This document shows positions 28,179 to 36,690 of a DNA stretch of 51,414 nucleotides, in pieces; the stretch's first letter is position 1, and each line of letters begins with the position of its first letter. The notes under the pieces are model-generated. The model did not search any database. It saw only the letters and a program-made list of their open reading frames with translations, and was not told the origin of the DNA. Position numbers and translations under genes: made by a program. Origin of the DNA: Candidatus Avidehalobacter gallistercoris (lineage in GTDB: Bacteria > Bacillota > Dehalobacteriia > UBA4068 > UBA4997); NCBI GenBank assembly GCA_018715045.1, contig DVMH01000005.1, positions 1 through 51,414 on the forward strand, read 5' to 3'.

Positions 28179-29417
28179 ATGAAATACGTTATTATCGGCA
28201 ACTCAGCCGGGGCTATCGGCTGTATTGAGGGTATTCGCCGTTATGACAAGGCAGGACATATCGTGCTTATCGCAGACGAGCCTTATCACACCTATTCACG
28301 ACCATTAATATCATATCTGCTGCTGGGTGAAACCGACGAGCAGCGTATGAAATACCGCCCTGATGACTTCTATCAGCAAAATGGTGTAGAGACGATACTT
28401 GGCGTGGCCGTCACCAAAATCGATGCAGCGGACAAAAAATTAACTCTGGATAACGGACAAACCGTTAAATATGACAAATTGCTGACCGCTACTGGCAGTA
28501 TTCCATTCGTGCCGTCTACCAAGGGTATGGAAAAGGTGCAAAACGCGTTCACTTTTATGACGCTGGACGACGCCAAAGCTCTGGACAAAGTGCTGACGCC
28601 TGCTTCCCGCGTGTTGGTAGTGGGCGCGGGTCTGATTGGCCTGAAATGTGCGGAGGGTATTCTCCATAAAGTGCAGAGCGTAACGGTAGTTGATCTGGCC
28701 GAACATGTGCTGAGTAGTATTCTGAACGAAAAGGGCGCTGCTATTATGCAGGCTTATCTGGCCGAAAAAGGCGTTAATTTCATTATGGGCGACTGCGTGG
28801 CCGAGTTTGGCAAAAATACCGCCAAGCTTAAAAACTCCGGTCAAAAGCTGGAGTTTGACGCGCTTGTTATGGCCGTGGGCGTGCTTCCCAATACTGAGCT
28901 TTTGACGAATGCAGGGGCGGCGGTTGACCGCGGTGTGCTGGTTGATGAACACTGTCAAACGACACTTCCCGACGTTTACGCCGCTGGTGATTGTACCCAG
29001 GGTTACGATCTGGCCGCAGCTAAGAAGCGTATTCTGGCACTGTTACCCAACGCATATTTGCAGGGAGAATGTGCCGGTGCGAACATGGCAGGAACGGAGA
29101 AAGTTTTCAACACAGGACTTGCCATGAACTCAATTGGCTTCTGGGGCAAGCACGTGATGACGGCGGGCGTTTACGAAGGCGAAGCGCTGGAGGAGACGGA
29201 CGGCGTAAATTACAAATGCCTGTTTATTAAGAATAACCGTCTGGTCGGATTTATCATTATCGGCGACGTGGCGCGGGCGGGTATCTATACCGCGCTGATT
29301 CGCAATCAGAAGCCACTGGACGAAGTGGATTTTGATCTAATCAGGGAGCATCCGCAGCTGATGGCATTCAGCCGCTGCGATCGCGCCAAAATGCTGGCCG
29401 GAGCAAAGGAGGAATAA
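28179..29417 (+). CDS. NAD(P)/FAD-dependent oxidoreductase of glutamate synthase
   Basis: A 413-residue pyridine-nucleotide-disulfide-type reductase. It starts MKYVIIGNSAGAIG (FAD Rossmann), has RVLVVGAGLIGLKCAEG (NAD(P) Rossmann) and YAAGDCTQG (second FAD motif). In this operon it replaces the small GltD subunit and feeds electrons to the ferredoxin subunits. The ATG at 28179 is eight bases after AGAGG; earlier in-frame codons overlap the previous stop. Confidence 0.88.
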   Translation: MKYVIIGNSAGAIGCIEGIRRYDKAGHIVLIADEPYHTYSRPLISYLLLGETDEQRMKYRPDDFYQQNGVETILGVAVTKIDAADKKLTLDNGQTVKYDKLLTATGSIPFVPSTKGMEKVQNAFTFMTLDDAKALDKVLTPASRVLVVGAGLIGLKCAEGILHKVQSVTVVDLAEHVLSSILNEKGAAIMQAYLAEKGVNFIMGDCVAEFGKNTAKLKNSGQKLEFDALVMAVGVLPNTELLTNAGAAVDRGVLVDEHCQTTLPDVYAAGDCTQGYDLAAAKKRILALLPNAYLQGECAGANMAGTEKVFNTGLAMNSIGFWGKHVMTAGVYEGEALEETDGVNYKCLFIKNNRLVGFIIIGDVARAGIYTALIRNQKPLDEVDFDLIREHPQLMAFSRCDRAKMLAGAKEE

Positions 29418-29419
29418 GC

Positions 29420-30142
29420 ATGAATATTGACGCCAAAGCAATGCACTTTAAGGATCTTAACGCCCAAATCAGAGATTGTGCTGACCGTCAGGTGGTTATC
29501 GACAACTGTCTCGGTCAGCGCTATATCGGCACTGGGCTGAACCATAAGGACATCATCATCAACGGACTTCCCGGCAACGCGCTCGGCGCTTATCTGGACG
29601 GCTCCCAAATCATTGTGAACGGCAGTACGCAGGAGGCCACAGGAGACACCATGAACGACGGGAAGATCATCATTTACGGCAACGCAGGCGATGCGACGGG
29701 TTACGCCATGCGCGGCGGTAAAATTTTCGTGCGCGGCAATTCCGGCTACCGCACGGGTATTCATATGAAAGAATATCAGGACAAGGTACCCGTAATCGTA
29801 ATTGGCGGCAGAGTAGGCAGTTTCCTTGGCGAATACCAGGCGGGCGGCGTTATCATCGTGCTTGGTATCGGGCAGGCAGGCGAGCTTCCGGTGGGTTATT
29901 TTACCGGCACTGGCATGCATGGCGGCAAAATATTTCTCCGCTCCGACAATGAGCCGCAGGGGTTGCCGCCGCAGGTCATCTGCCGTGTGGCCAACACGGA
30001 GGATAAAGATGCGATTATGGGCTATGTCAGCGAATTCTGCGCCAATTTCGGCGGCGATCCAGAGGAGCTTTTAAACCAGAAATTCTATTTGCTGATGCCA
30101 AACACCGCCAACCCTTATAAGCAATTATACGTCAATAATTAA
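29420..30142 (+). CDS. Glutamate synthase GXGXG subunit
   Basis: A 240-residue right-handed beta-helix subunit equal to the C-terminal domain of large-subunit glutamate synthase. The repeated turns read LPGNALGAYLDG, EATGDTMNDG, DATGYAMRGG, NSGYRTGIHM and RVGSFLGEYQAGG. It plays a structural part in holding the FMN and amidotransferase domains and the ammonia channel. It begins two bases after the oxidoreductase stop and completes the five-gene split enzyme. Confidence 0.92.
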   Translation: MNIDAKAMHFKDLNAQIRDCADRQVVIDNCLGQRYIGTGLNHKDIIINGLPGNALGAYLDGSQIIVNGSTQEATGDTMNDGKIIIYGNAGDATGYAMRGGKIFVRGNSGYRTGIHMKEYQDKVPVIVIGGRVGSFLGEYQAGGVIIVLGIGQAGELPVGYFTGTGMHGGKIFLRSDNEPQGLPPQVICRVANTEDKDAIMGYVSEFCANFGGDPEELLNQKFYLLMPNTANPYKQLYVNN

Positions 30143-30208
30143 AATTGCAATCAACCGTATATCATGTTAAAATAGCGGTATAATTTCAATTTTTTGGGAG
30201 GTGCTTCC

Positions 30209-31516
30209 ATGCTGCGCTCAGTTGAAGAAGCTCTGCAATTCGTTGAAGAAAACGACGTTAAATTTATCCGGCTGACTTTCTGCGATATTTTTGGCGTTCA
30301 GAAAAATATATCCATCATGCCCAACGAGCTGCCGCACGCTTTCCGCGACGGCATACCGTTTGAGGCTTCGGCTGTGCGGGGCTTTATGAGCAATGAATCC
30401 TCGGAGCTGCTGCTGTTCCCTGACCCGAACACGCTGGCTTTTCTGCCCTGGCGGCCATCGACCGGCCGTGTGGTGCGAGTGTTCTGTAACATTTGCTATC
30501 CTGATGGCAAGCCATTCTTAGGCGACGGACGCTTTATGCTGAATCAGGCGGTAAAACGCTTGCGGGCGGCTAATCTGGACTGCCGACTGGGAACAGAATG
30601 TGAATTTTATCTACTGGAGCTGAATGAAGACGGCAGCATTTCGCGCCGCGCAAACGACCACGCCGGCTATCTTGATGTGACGCCTTTGGATAAAGGCGAG
30701 GACGTGCGCCGCCAGATCTGCCTCTACCTTGAGGAAATGGGCATACAGCCGCAAACGTCGCACCACGAACGTGGGCCGGGGCAGAACGAAATTGACTTTC
30801 GCCCCAGTGACCCGATGACAGCGGCTGACGACTTTTTGAGTTTCAAAAATGTAGTAAAAACGGTAGCCAGTTATAACGGCCTTTTTGCCTCAATGCTGCC
30901 AAAGCCGTTCGCTGAGCAGTACGGCTGTGGTCTGCACATGCATTTCTTCTTATATAAAGGCGGTGAAAACATCTTCGGCGCCAATAGCGCAGAGCAGGGT
31001 ACAGCGCGGCATTTTATTGCCGGGATTTTGAACCGTATCAGCGAGGTAACGCTGTTTCTGAACTCTCTGACTAATTCCTATGCCCGCTTCGGCAGCTTTG
31101 AAGCCCCAGCCTACATCAGCTGGTCGGACACCAGCCGCTTTCAGTTAGTCAGTTTCCCGGTTTCCGCCGCTAAGTCGGTGCATATGGAACTACGCTCTCC
31201 TGATTCCTGCCTGAATCCTTATCTGGCGTTTGCGTTACTGCTGAACGCAGGACTGGAGGGAGTAGAGCAAAATTTGCCTCTCTGCGAACCATTGCAGGGA
31301 GATGAAATGACGCTACATGCTGACCATTTTGCCCGCTTACCGCGTAATCTGGGCGAGGCGATCGCCGCAGCGGAGGACAGCGATTTTGTGCGCTCCGTTA
31401 TCACTGAAGATATCCTGAAGCTTTTCATTAGCGCCAAACGCGAAGAATGGGAATATTATTGCGCGGCTGAGGATAAATCACAGGCAGAGGAACAGCTTTA
31501 TCTCGGTGTATATTAA
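30209..31516 (+). CDS. glnA: Glutamine synthetase type I
   Basis: A 435-residue type I glutamine synthetase. Motifs: FCDIFGVQKN, GTECEFYLL, HHERGPGQNEIDF (metal site), HMHFFLYKG (ATP) and ELRSPDSCLNPYLAFALLL. The adenylylation segment of the enteric type is not evident, so it looks like the GSI-alpha branch of Gram-positives, often feedback-controlled. The ATG at 30209 follows GGGAGG; the upstream TTG at 30194 is rejected. It lies between the split glutamate synthase and the ANTAR regulator. Confidence 0.93.
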   Translation: MLRSVEEALQFVEENDVKFIRLTFCDIFGVQKNISIMPNELPHAFRDGIPFEASAVRGFMSNESSELLLFPDPNTLAFLPWRPSTGRVVRVFCNICYPDGKPFLGDGRFMLNQAVKRLRAANLDCRLGTECEFYLLELNEDGSISRRANDHAGYLDVTPLDKGEDVRRQICLYLEEMGIQPQTSHHERGPGQNEIDFRPSDPMTAADDFLSFKNVVKTVASYNGLFASMLPKPFAEQYGCGLHMHFFLYKGGENIFGANSAEQGTARHFIAGILNRISEVTLFLNSLTNSYARFGSFEAPAYISWSDTSRFQLVSFPVSAAKSVHMELRSPDSCLNPYLAFALLLNAGLEGVEQNLPLCEPLQGDEMTLHADHFARLPRNLGEAIAAAEDSDFVRSVITEDILKLFISAKREEWEYYCAAEDKSQAEEQLYLGVY

Positions 31517-31540
31517 GCGGCAAAAGCCCAAAAGGGGGTG

Positions 31541-32119
31541 GTGCAGCTGGACTCTTGTTTAATCGTTTCTTCCGCCAAGGGGCAGCACTCTTTGGCGCAG
31601 CTTTTATCCCAACATTTTGCCGCCGCCAAGCTGACGGCGGCCGCCAGCGGCAACGAAGCCCGACGGATACTGCTCAACCAGGATTTTGAACTTATTATCA
31701 TCAACGCGCCACTACCGGATGAAACCGGGCAGGATCTGGCCATGACGGCGGCGCACCAATCATCGGCCAGCGTACTGCTTTTAATACGCGGCGACGCGAT
31801 GAACACCGTGCAGCCGAATCTTTCCGATTTCGGCGTTATCGTGCTGGAAAAACCGCTGAATCGCCTGACGTTTGAACAGGCGCTATCCCTGGTTCAGGTG
31901 ACTAATCAACGCCTGGACACGCTGCGGGCGGAGAACCGTCGGCTGGAACGCAAGTTGGAGGAGTTGCGGCTCGTTTCACGTGCCAAATGTCTGATGATCG
32001 AGCGCCAGGGCTTATCCGAGGCAGAGGCGCACGCTTGTATCGAGCGAATGGCAATGGACAGGCGTGACACCAAGCGGAGCATAGCGGAAGAAATTATAAG
32101 GCAATACCAGGAAACCTAA
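31541..32119 (+). CDS. ANTAR-domain antiterminator with degenerate receiver
   Basis: The last ~60 residues (about 130-190) are an ANTAR RNA-binding domain: a coiled coil (LDTLRAENRRLERKLEELR), then KCLMIERQGLSEAEAHACIERMAMDRRDTKRSIAEEII. The first ~120 residues fold like a receiver, but the acidic pair is replaced by Ser-Ser (LIVSSAKG) and the phospho-Asp position reads Asn (IIINAPLPDETG), with the switch Lys kept in LEKPLN. So it is probably not switched by phosphorylation. ANTAR proteins next to glnA in Clostridia act by antitermination in nitrogen-gene leaders. The start is uncertain: GTG 31541 or nearby. Confidence 0.88.
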   Translation: MQLDSCLIVSSAKGQHSLAQLLSQHFAAAKLTAAASGNEARRILLNQDFELIIINAPLPDETGQDLAMTAAHQSSASVLLLIRGDAMNTVQPNLSDFGVIVLEKPLNRLTFEQALSLVQVTNQRLDTLRAENRRLERKLEELRLVSRAKCLMIERQGLSEAEAHACIERMAMDRRDTKRSIAEEIIRQYQET

Positions 32120-32120
32120 G

Positions 32121-32157
32121 GCAGCATTACCATCTCGACTGATAGTGCTGCTTTTTT
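32121..32157 (+). terminator. Terminator of the glt-glnA-ANTAR operon
   Basis: GCAGCATTA and TAGTGCTGC (one G-U) form a stem around a 13-nt loop and are followed by six T residues. Confidence 0.88.
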
Positions 32158-32159
32158 AG

Positions 32160-32188
32160 TTGATTTTCCGCCCGGTTTCCGCTATAAT
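32160..32188 (+). promoter_or_regulatory. Promoter of the aldehyde dehydrogenase gene
   Basis: TTGATT (32160-32165), 17 bases, TATAAT (32183-32188). Confidence 0.7.
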
Positions 32189-32223
32189 ACTTATTAACTC
32201 TTGGTTATTTTTGGAGGCATGAT

Positions 32224-33627
32224 ATGGCTAAAACCGCTTATGGTGATTTGCTAACCGCCCAGAGAGCGTATTTCCTGGCCGGGCATACTACCCACGATAT
32301 CAACGGTAAAATATTCCGCACCAACGCACTGGCAGACTTGAAAGATGCACTGAAAAAGTATGAGCCCCAGCTGGTAGAAGCACTTTATATGGATTTGGGG
32401 AAATCTGAATATGAAGCATACACTACCGAAATAATTCCAGTGCAGCAGGAGCTGGAAGAGGCTTTCAGACATGGCGGCGGCTGGCTTAAGAGCAAAAAAC
32501 TGCTGCCTAACAAGTTGACGATGCACGGCGCCGGCCGTGTGCAGTATGACCCCAAGGGTTGCGTGCTGATCATCTCCCCATGGAATTATCCGGTGCAACT
32601 GACGCTGGTACCTCTGATTGCCGCCATTTTGGCGGGTAACGTCTGCGTGGTGAAACCATCGGAATTAGCGCCAAAAACTGCGACAGTTCTGGCTGAGATG
32701 ATCAATGCCACCTTTGCGGAAAATTATATTCACGTGGTAACAGGCGGGCCGGATGTGGCCAAATTATTGACTGCTGAGCCGTTCGATCATATCTTTTTCA
32801 CTGGCAGCCCCGCCGTAGGCAAGCAGATTATGCATGCGGCAGCGGAACATCTGGCTTCCGTCACGTTGGAGCTGGGCGGCAAATGCCCTTGCATTGTCAC
32901 TGAGCACGCCAATATTTACCGTGCCGCCAAAGCCATCGCCTGGGGTAAAACCCTGAATGCCGGGCAAACCTGCGTTGCTCCCGATTATGTGCTGGTGGCC
33001 GAGGCACAGAAAGAAGCCTTTATGTCGTCGCTGGTGTTTGCTATTCGTGAGATGTACGGCGAAAACCCCATTCAGTCGGACGATTGGGGGCGCATTGTAA
33101 ACCGGCAGCATTTTGATCGCTTAAACGCTTATATTGAGCCGCACAGAAACACAACGCGCCTGTTTTTTGGCGGACAGACGAATGAACAGCAGCTGAAGAT
33201 CGCGCCCACCATCTTAACCAATGTGGAACTTAACGACCCGGTCATGCAGGAGGAGATTTTCGGTCCCATTATCACAGTGCTCACATTTGATAAGGTGAGC
33301 AATGCCGTCCGTTTTATTAATTCACGCCCCACGCCACTTGCGGCTTATCTGTTTAACGAAGGCGGTGAAGTTAACACGATGGTTTCACGCAAGCTACGTT
33401 GCGGCGGTATGTGTATCAACGACACCATGACCCATATGCTGCATCCGGGGCTGCCTTTCGGCGGGGTGGGCATGAGTGGCGTCGGCCGCTATCACGGTGA
33501 AGCAGGTTTTAAAGAATTTTCCAACCAGCGCGCCATCTTTCGTGCCGTCAGCCAGCCCAACCAGCTGCGCTATCCGCCTTACAGCGACGCTAAGTTACTA
33601 AAACTAAAGCAGATGTTTAAACTGTAA
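32224..33627 (+). CDS. Aldehyde dehydrogenase, class 3 type
   Basis: An NAD(P)-dependent aldehyde dehydrogenase of 467 residues, the short class 3 length (fatty or aromatic aldehydes). Motifs: ISPWNYPVQL, KPSELAPKTA, FTGSPAVGK, catalytic Glu in TLELGGKCP, catalytic Cys in NAGQTCVAPDY, and EEIFGPIITVL. The C-terminal ~30 residues (after FSNQRAIF) resemble the membrane-near tail of this class. It stands alone between its own promoter and terminator. The exact substrate is not visible. Confidence 0.92.
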   Translation: MAKTAYGDLLTAQRAYFLAGHTTHDINGKIFRTNALADLKDALKKYEPQLVEALYMDLGKSEYEAYTTEIIPVQQELEEAFRHGGGWLKSKKLLPNKLTMHGAGRVQYDPKGCVLIISPWNYPVQLTLVPLIAAILAGNVCVVKPSELAPKTATVLAEMINATFAENYIHVVTGGPDVAKLLTAEPFDHIFFTGSPAVGKQIMHAAAEHLASVTLELGGKCPCIVTEHANIYRAAKAIAWGKTLNAGQTCVAPDYVLVAEAQKEAFMSSLVFAIREMYGENPIQSDDWGRIVNRQHFDRLNAYIEPHRNTTRLFFGGQTNEQQLKIAPTILTNVELNDPVMQEEIFGPIITVLTFDKVSNAVRFINSRPTPLAAYLFNEGGEVNTMVSRKLRCGGMCINDTMTHMLHPGLPFGGVGMSGVGRYHGEAGFKEFSNQRAIFRAVSQPNQLRYPPYSDAKLLKLKQMFKL

Positions 33628-33654
33628 CTAAAATTATAAACTTTGGCTCATACT

Positions 33655-33687
33655 AAACCCCGCGCGGCGAAACCGCCGGGGTTTTTT
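33655..33687 (+). terminator. Terminator of the aldehyde dehydrogenase gene
   Basis: AAACCCCG and CGGGGTTT form the outer stem, with GCGG/CCGC inside, then six T residues. Confidence 0.9.
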
Positions 33688-33724
33688 GCCTTACAAAATC
33701 TAGTGTAAAAGGAGGTAATGGCAA

Positions 33725-34141
33725 ATGCAGGAAACAGAAAATACTTATTGGCAGCTGGCTGAGAGCCGTGGATTCTCATTGCTGCTGCTGGGCCTGTTCG
33801 GCGCGTTGGGTTATGGTTTGCTGGAAATCTTCTGGCGCGGCTACACGCATTGGTCAATGATGTTGGCCGGTGCGCTCTGCATTTTTGCCATAGATTATCT
33901 GGATAGAAACGCGGGCGGCCTTGGCGATTGGAGCAAAGCATTGCTGGGCGGGCTAATTATCACCACGGTAGAGCTGAATTTTGGTATAGTGTTTAACTTT
34001 TGGGTCAAAGAGGCTGTGTGGGATTATTCAGCGCTGCCGTTCAACTTCCTGGGTCAAATCTGCCTGTATTACGCGTTGCTGTGGGTAGTCATTGCCCGCC
34101 TGCTGCTGCAATTAGTGAGGTGGCTCAGGCGTGGCTTATAA
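33725..34141 (+). CDS. Small membrane protein of the CmpB (putative ABC permease) family
   Basis: A 138-residue protein with four hydrophobic segments and the motifs GYGLLEIFWRGYTHWSM, GGLIITTVELNFGIVFN, VWDYS and PFNFLGQICLYYALLW. These match the putative ABC-transporter CmpB family (PF06541), common in Gram-positive anaerobes but of unknown job; no ATPase lies beside it. AAAGGAGG lies 13-20 bases before the ATG. A single-gene transcript is likely. Confidence 0.75.
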   Translation: MQETENTYWQLAESRGFSLLLLGLFGALGYGLLEIFWRGYTHWSMMLAGALCIFAIDYLDRNAGGLGDWSKALLGGLIITTVELNFGIVFNFWVKEAVWDYSALPFNFLGQICLYYALLWVVIARLLLQLVRWLRRGL

Positions 34142-34168
34142 AAAAACGCCAATGTTAAGCAAAAACAC

Positions 34169-34197
34169 TTGACAGCCATTGGCATATGTAGTATAAT
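34169..34197 (+). promoter_or_regulatory. Consensus promoter of the ylxM-ffh operon
   Basis: TTGACA (34169-34174), 17 bases, TATAAT (34192-34197), a perfect match. An inverted repeat GCCAATG (34148-34154) / CATTGGC (34177-34183) straddles the -35 box. Confidence 0.88.
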
Positions 34198-34210
34198 GAA
34201 CAAGCTAGAC

Positions 34211-34232
34211 CGTCAAGTATTTTTACTTGATG
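34211..34232 (+). promoter_or_regulatory. Leader hairpin before ylxM
   Basis: CGTCAAGTA and TACTTGATG pair over nine bases around a TTTT loop, starting about 13 bases after the -10 box and 20 bases before the ATG. Possibly a 5'-end stabiliser. Confidence 0.45.
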
Positions 34233-34251
34233 ACCGGAACGGAGTTTAACC

Positions 34252-34599
34252 ATGCACAAGCCTGAAAAGCTGAAGGAATTAGGTAAAAAGCTGCTGCTGT
34301 TTGACGTATACGGTGGCTTGCTGACCGAAAAACAGCAGCAGGCTCTGGCGCTGACATATAACGATGACTATTCGCTAGGCGAAATTGCGGCGTTGCTGCA
34401 TATCAGCCGGCAGGCGGTGTTCGATTCTATCCGCCGCAGCGAGGAATTGCTGCAAAGTTACGAGGTCAAGCTCGGATTGATTGCACGTAACCGCCGCGAG
34501 CAGCAGCTGATTGAACGACTGAAGCTGGCAGAGCAAAATGCCGATTGGCTGGAGGTTGCCGCAGTGCGACAAGCTCTGTCACAAGAATTATATGACTAA
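34252..34599 (+). CDS. ylxM: YlxM, SRP-associated helix-turn-helix protein
   Basis: A 115-residue protein of the YlxM/p13 family, encoded before ffh in most Firmicutes and linked to signal recognition particle function. The region TEKQQQALALTYNDDYSLGEIAALLHISRQAVFDSIRRSEELLQ is a sigma-70 region 4-like helix-turn-helix. The start ATG is led by GGAACGGAG. It lies 25 bases before ffh. Confidence 0.92.
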   Translation: MHKPEKLKELGKKLLLFDVYGGLLTEKQQQALALTYNDDYSLGEIAALLHISRQAVFDSIRRSEELLQSYEVKLGLIARNRREQQLIERLKLAEQNADWLEVAAVRQALSQELYD

Positions 34600-34624
34600 A
34601 TAAAATGATGGAGGGGGTGAGACG

Positions 34625-36034
34625 GTGGCAGTTTTCAGCAGTCTGGCCGATAAATTGCAGGAAACATTCAAAAAGCTGACCGGTAAAGGCAAACTGACCG
34701 AGGCTGATATCAACGAGGCTATGCGCACAGTGCGAATGGCGCTCTTAGAGGCAGACGTCAGCTATAAAGTCGTTAAAGACTTCGTTGCAAAAGTGAAGGA
34801 GCGCTCGTTGGGCGCCGACATCCTGGAAAGCCTGACTCCCGGACAGCAGGTCATCAAAATCGTGCAGGAAGAACTGACGGCGCTGATGGGTTCAGAAAAC
34901 GCCGCTGTCAACATGGCTGCCAAACCTCCTACCATCATCATGATGGCAGGTTTACAGGGCTCTGGCAAAACCACATCGGTAGCCAAAATTGCTAATATAT
35001 ATAAAAATAAACACAAGCGTCCGTTGCTGGTGGCTGCGGATATTTACCGTCCGGCTGCTATCAAACAGTTGCAGGTGCTGGGGGAGCAAACGGATATTCC
35101 CGTATTTTCGCTGGGTGACAAGATAAGCCCGGTGGAAATCGCGCGGCAGGCCGTGATGCACGCCAAAGAAAACGGCAACGATATGGTTTTGATTGATACC
35201 GCCGGCCGTCTGCATATCGACGAAGCTTTGATGCAGGAATTAAAAGATATCAAAGCTGCCGTTGAGCCGAATGAGATACTGCTGGTGGTAGACGCTATGG
35301 CCGGCCAGGATGCGATCAAGGTGGCTGAGACATTCAACGCTGAACTGGAGATCGACGGCTTAGTGCTTACCAAGATGGACGGCGATACCAGAGGCGGCGC
35401 GGCGCTTTCCGCTAAGGCTGTCACCGGCAAGCCGATTAAATTCGTTGGCATGGGCGAAAAGCTGGACGCGATGGAGCCGTTCTATCCCGACCGCATGGCT
35501 TCCCGCATTTTGGGTATGGGCGATGTTCTGACGCTGATTGAAAAAGCCCAGGCCAACATTGATGACCAGCGCGCCAAAGAGCTGGAAGAAAAAATGAAAA
35601 ACGCCACCTACACGCTGGATGATTTTCTCGACCAAATGGCCGAGGTGCGCAAAATGGGCGATATGAAAGAAATGCTCAGTCTTATACCTGGTCTGGGCAA
35701 AAAGCTTAAGGACGTGGAGATTGACGAGCGAGAGATCCGTAAGGTAGAATCAATCGTCCTTTCCATGACCGCAGCGGAAAGGCAGAACCCCAGCATCATC
35801 AATGCCTCGCGCAAGCAGCGCATTGCTAAGGGCAGCGGCGTTCAGGTAATGCAGGTAAATCGCCTGTTAAAGCAGTTTGACGAGATGAAGAAGATGATGA
35901 AAAAGCTCTCGGATAACGGCATGATGAAAGGCAATCGCGTGCACAAGCCTCGCAACAAAAAGGGCAAAAGCAAAGGCGGCGGCAAAAAACGACCCAGCAT
36001 GAACAGTATGTTCAGTAAATTCTTCGGGCAGTAA
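34625..36034 (+). CDS. ffh: Ffh, signal recognition particle GTPase
   Basis: Ffh binds signal peptides with the 4.5S/6S SRP RNA and targets ribosomes to FtsY and SecYEG. The 469-residue GTG-start protein has the N domain, the G domain (GLQGSGKTT, DTAGRLHID, TKMDGDTRGGAAL) and the methionine-rich M domain (from about 330) with IAKGSGVQVMQVNRLLKQF, ending in a basic tail. The site GAGGGGGTGAGA precedes the GTG. Confidence 0.97.
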   Translation: MAVFSSLADKLQETFKKLTGKGKLTEADINEAMRTVRMALLEADVSYKVVKDFVAKVKERSLGADILESLTPGQQVIKIVQEELTALMGSENAAVNMAAKPPTIIMMAGLQGSGKTTSVAKIANIYKNKHKRPLLVAADIYRPAAIKQLQVLGEQTDIPVFSLGDKISPVEIARQAVMHAKENGNDMVLIDTAGRLHIDEALMQELKDIKAAVEPNEILLVVDAMAGQDAIKVAETFNAELEIDGLVLTKMDGDTRGGAALSAKAVTGKPIKFVGMGEKLDAMEPFYPDRMASRILGMGDVLTLIEKAQANIDDQRAKELEEKMKNATYTLDDFLDQMAEVRKMGDMKEMLSLIPGLGKKLKDVEIDEREIRKVESIVLSMTAAERQNPSIINASRKQRIAKGSGVQVMQVNRLLKQFDEMKKMMKKLSDNGMMKGNRVHKPRNKKGKSKGGGKKRPSMNSMFSKFFGQ

Positions 36035-36103
36035 AAATAGTATTACATTTTCATTTTTTAATGATATTTATATATAGTTTTCCTATCAGGAGGTGAATGT
36101 TTA

Positions 36104-36361
36104 ATGTCTACCAAAATTCGTCTGCGCCGCATGGGCGCGAAGAAAGCTCCTTTCTATCGCGTGGTGGTAGCTGATTCCCGCAGTCCGCGTGACGGCCGCT
36201 TCATCGAGGAGATCGGTTATTACAATCCCATTGTTGAGCCTGCTGAGCTGAAAATCGACGAGGAAAAGGCGCTGAAGTGGCTGGCCACCGGCGCTGAGCC
36301 CTCTGAAACCGTCAAGCAGCTGCTGAAGACCACTGGCATTTGGGCCAAGCGCACAAAATAA
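36104..36361 (+). CDS. rpsP: Ribosomal protein bS16
   Basis: An 85-residue small-subunit protein needed for 30S assembly. It begins [42 protein letters not shown], the S16 signature region, and follows AGGAGGTG. It sits in the conserved ffh-rpsP-khpA-rimM-trmD order. Confidence 0.97.
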   Translation: MSTKIRLRRMGAKKAPFYRVVVADSRSPRDGRFIEEIGYYNPIVEPAELKIDEEKALKWLATGAEPSETVKQLLKTTGIWAKRTK

Positions 36362-36390
36362 GCACGCAAATCAGGAGGGGGTAAAATGCT

Positions 36391-36621
36391 ATGAAAGAAT
36401 TGATTGAACACATAGCCAAATCTCTCGTGACTCAACCTGACCAAGTTAAGGTTGTGGAAACTGTGAAAGATAACCATACTGTTAATCTGGAGCTTCACAC
36501 TGCCAAAGAAGACATGGGCAAGGTTATCGGTAAGCAGGGGCGCATTGCCAAGGCCATGCGTACCGTGCTGAAGGCCGCTGCCACTACTGAGGGCAAAAAG
36601 GCCAATCTGGATATTGTCTAG
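36391..36621 (+). CDS. khpA: KhpA, KH-domain RNA-binding protein
   Basis: A 76-residue single KH domain (YlqC/KhpA). The GxxG loop is in GKVIGKQGRIAKAMRTVLKA. With KhpB it binds many RNAs and affects cell division in Gram-positives. The start ATG at 36391 follows AGGAGGGGG; the ATG at 36386 hits a stop at once. It lies between rpsP and rimM as usual. Confidence 0.95.
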   Translation: MKELIEHIAKSLVTQPDQVKVVETVKDNHTVNLELHTAKEDMGKVIGKQGRIAKAMRTVLKAAATTEGKKANLDIV

Positions 36622-36640
36622 AGTTTACCGCAAAACAATC

Positions 36641-36675
36641 CGCAGGAGGGTCGGTCAACGGCTCTCCTGCGCTTT
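36641..36675 (+). terminator. Hairpin between khpA and rimM, weak terminator
   Basis: CGCAGGAG and CTCCTGCG pair around a 15-nt loop, then CTTTT. With only four T residues it may attenuate transcription into rimM-trmD rather than stop it. Confidence 0.5.
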
Positions 36676-36690
36676 TATAAGGAGAACACA

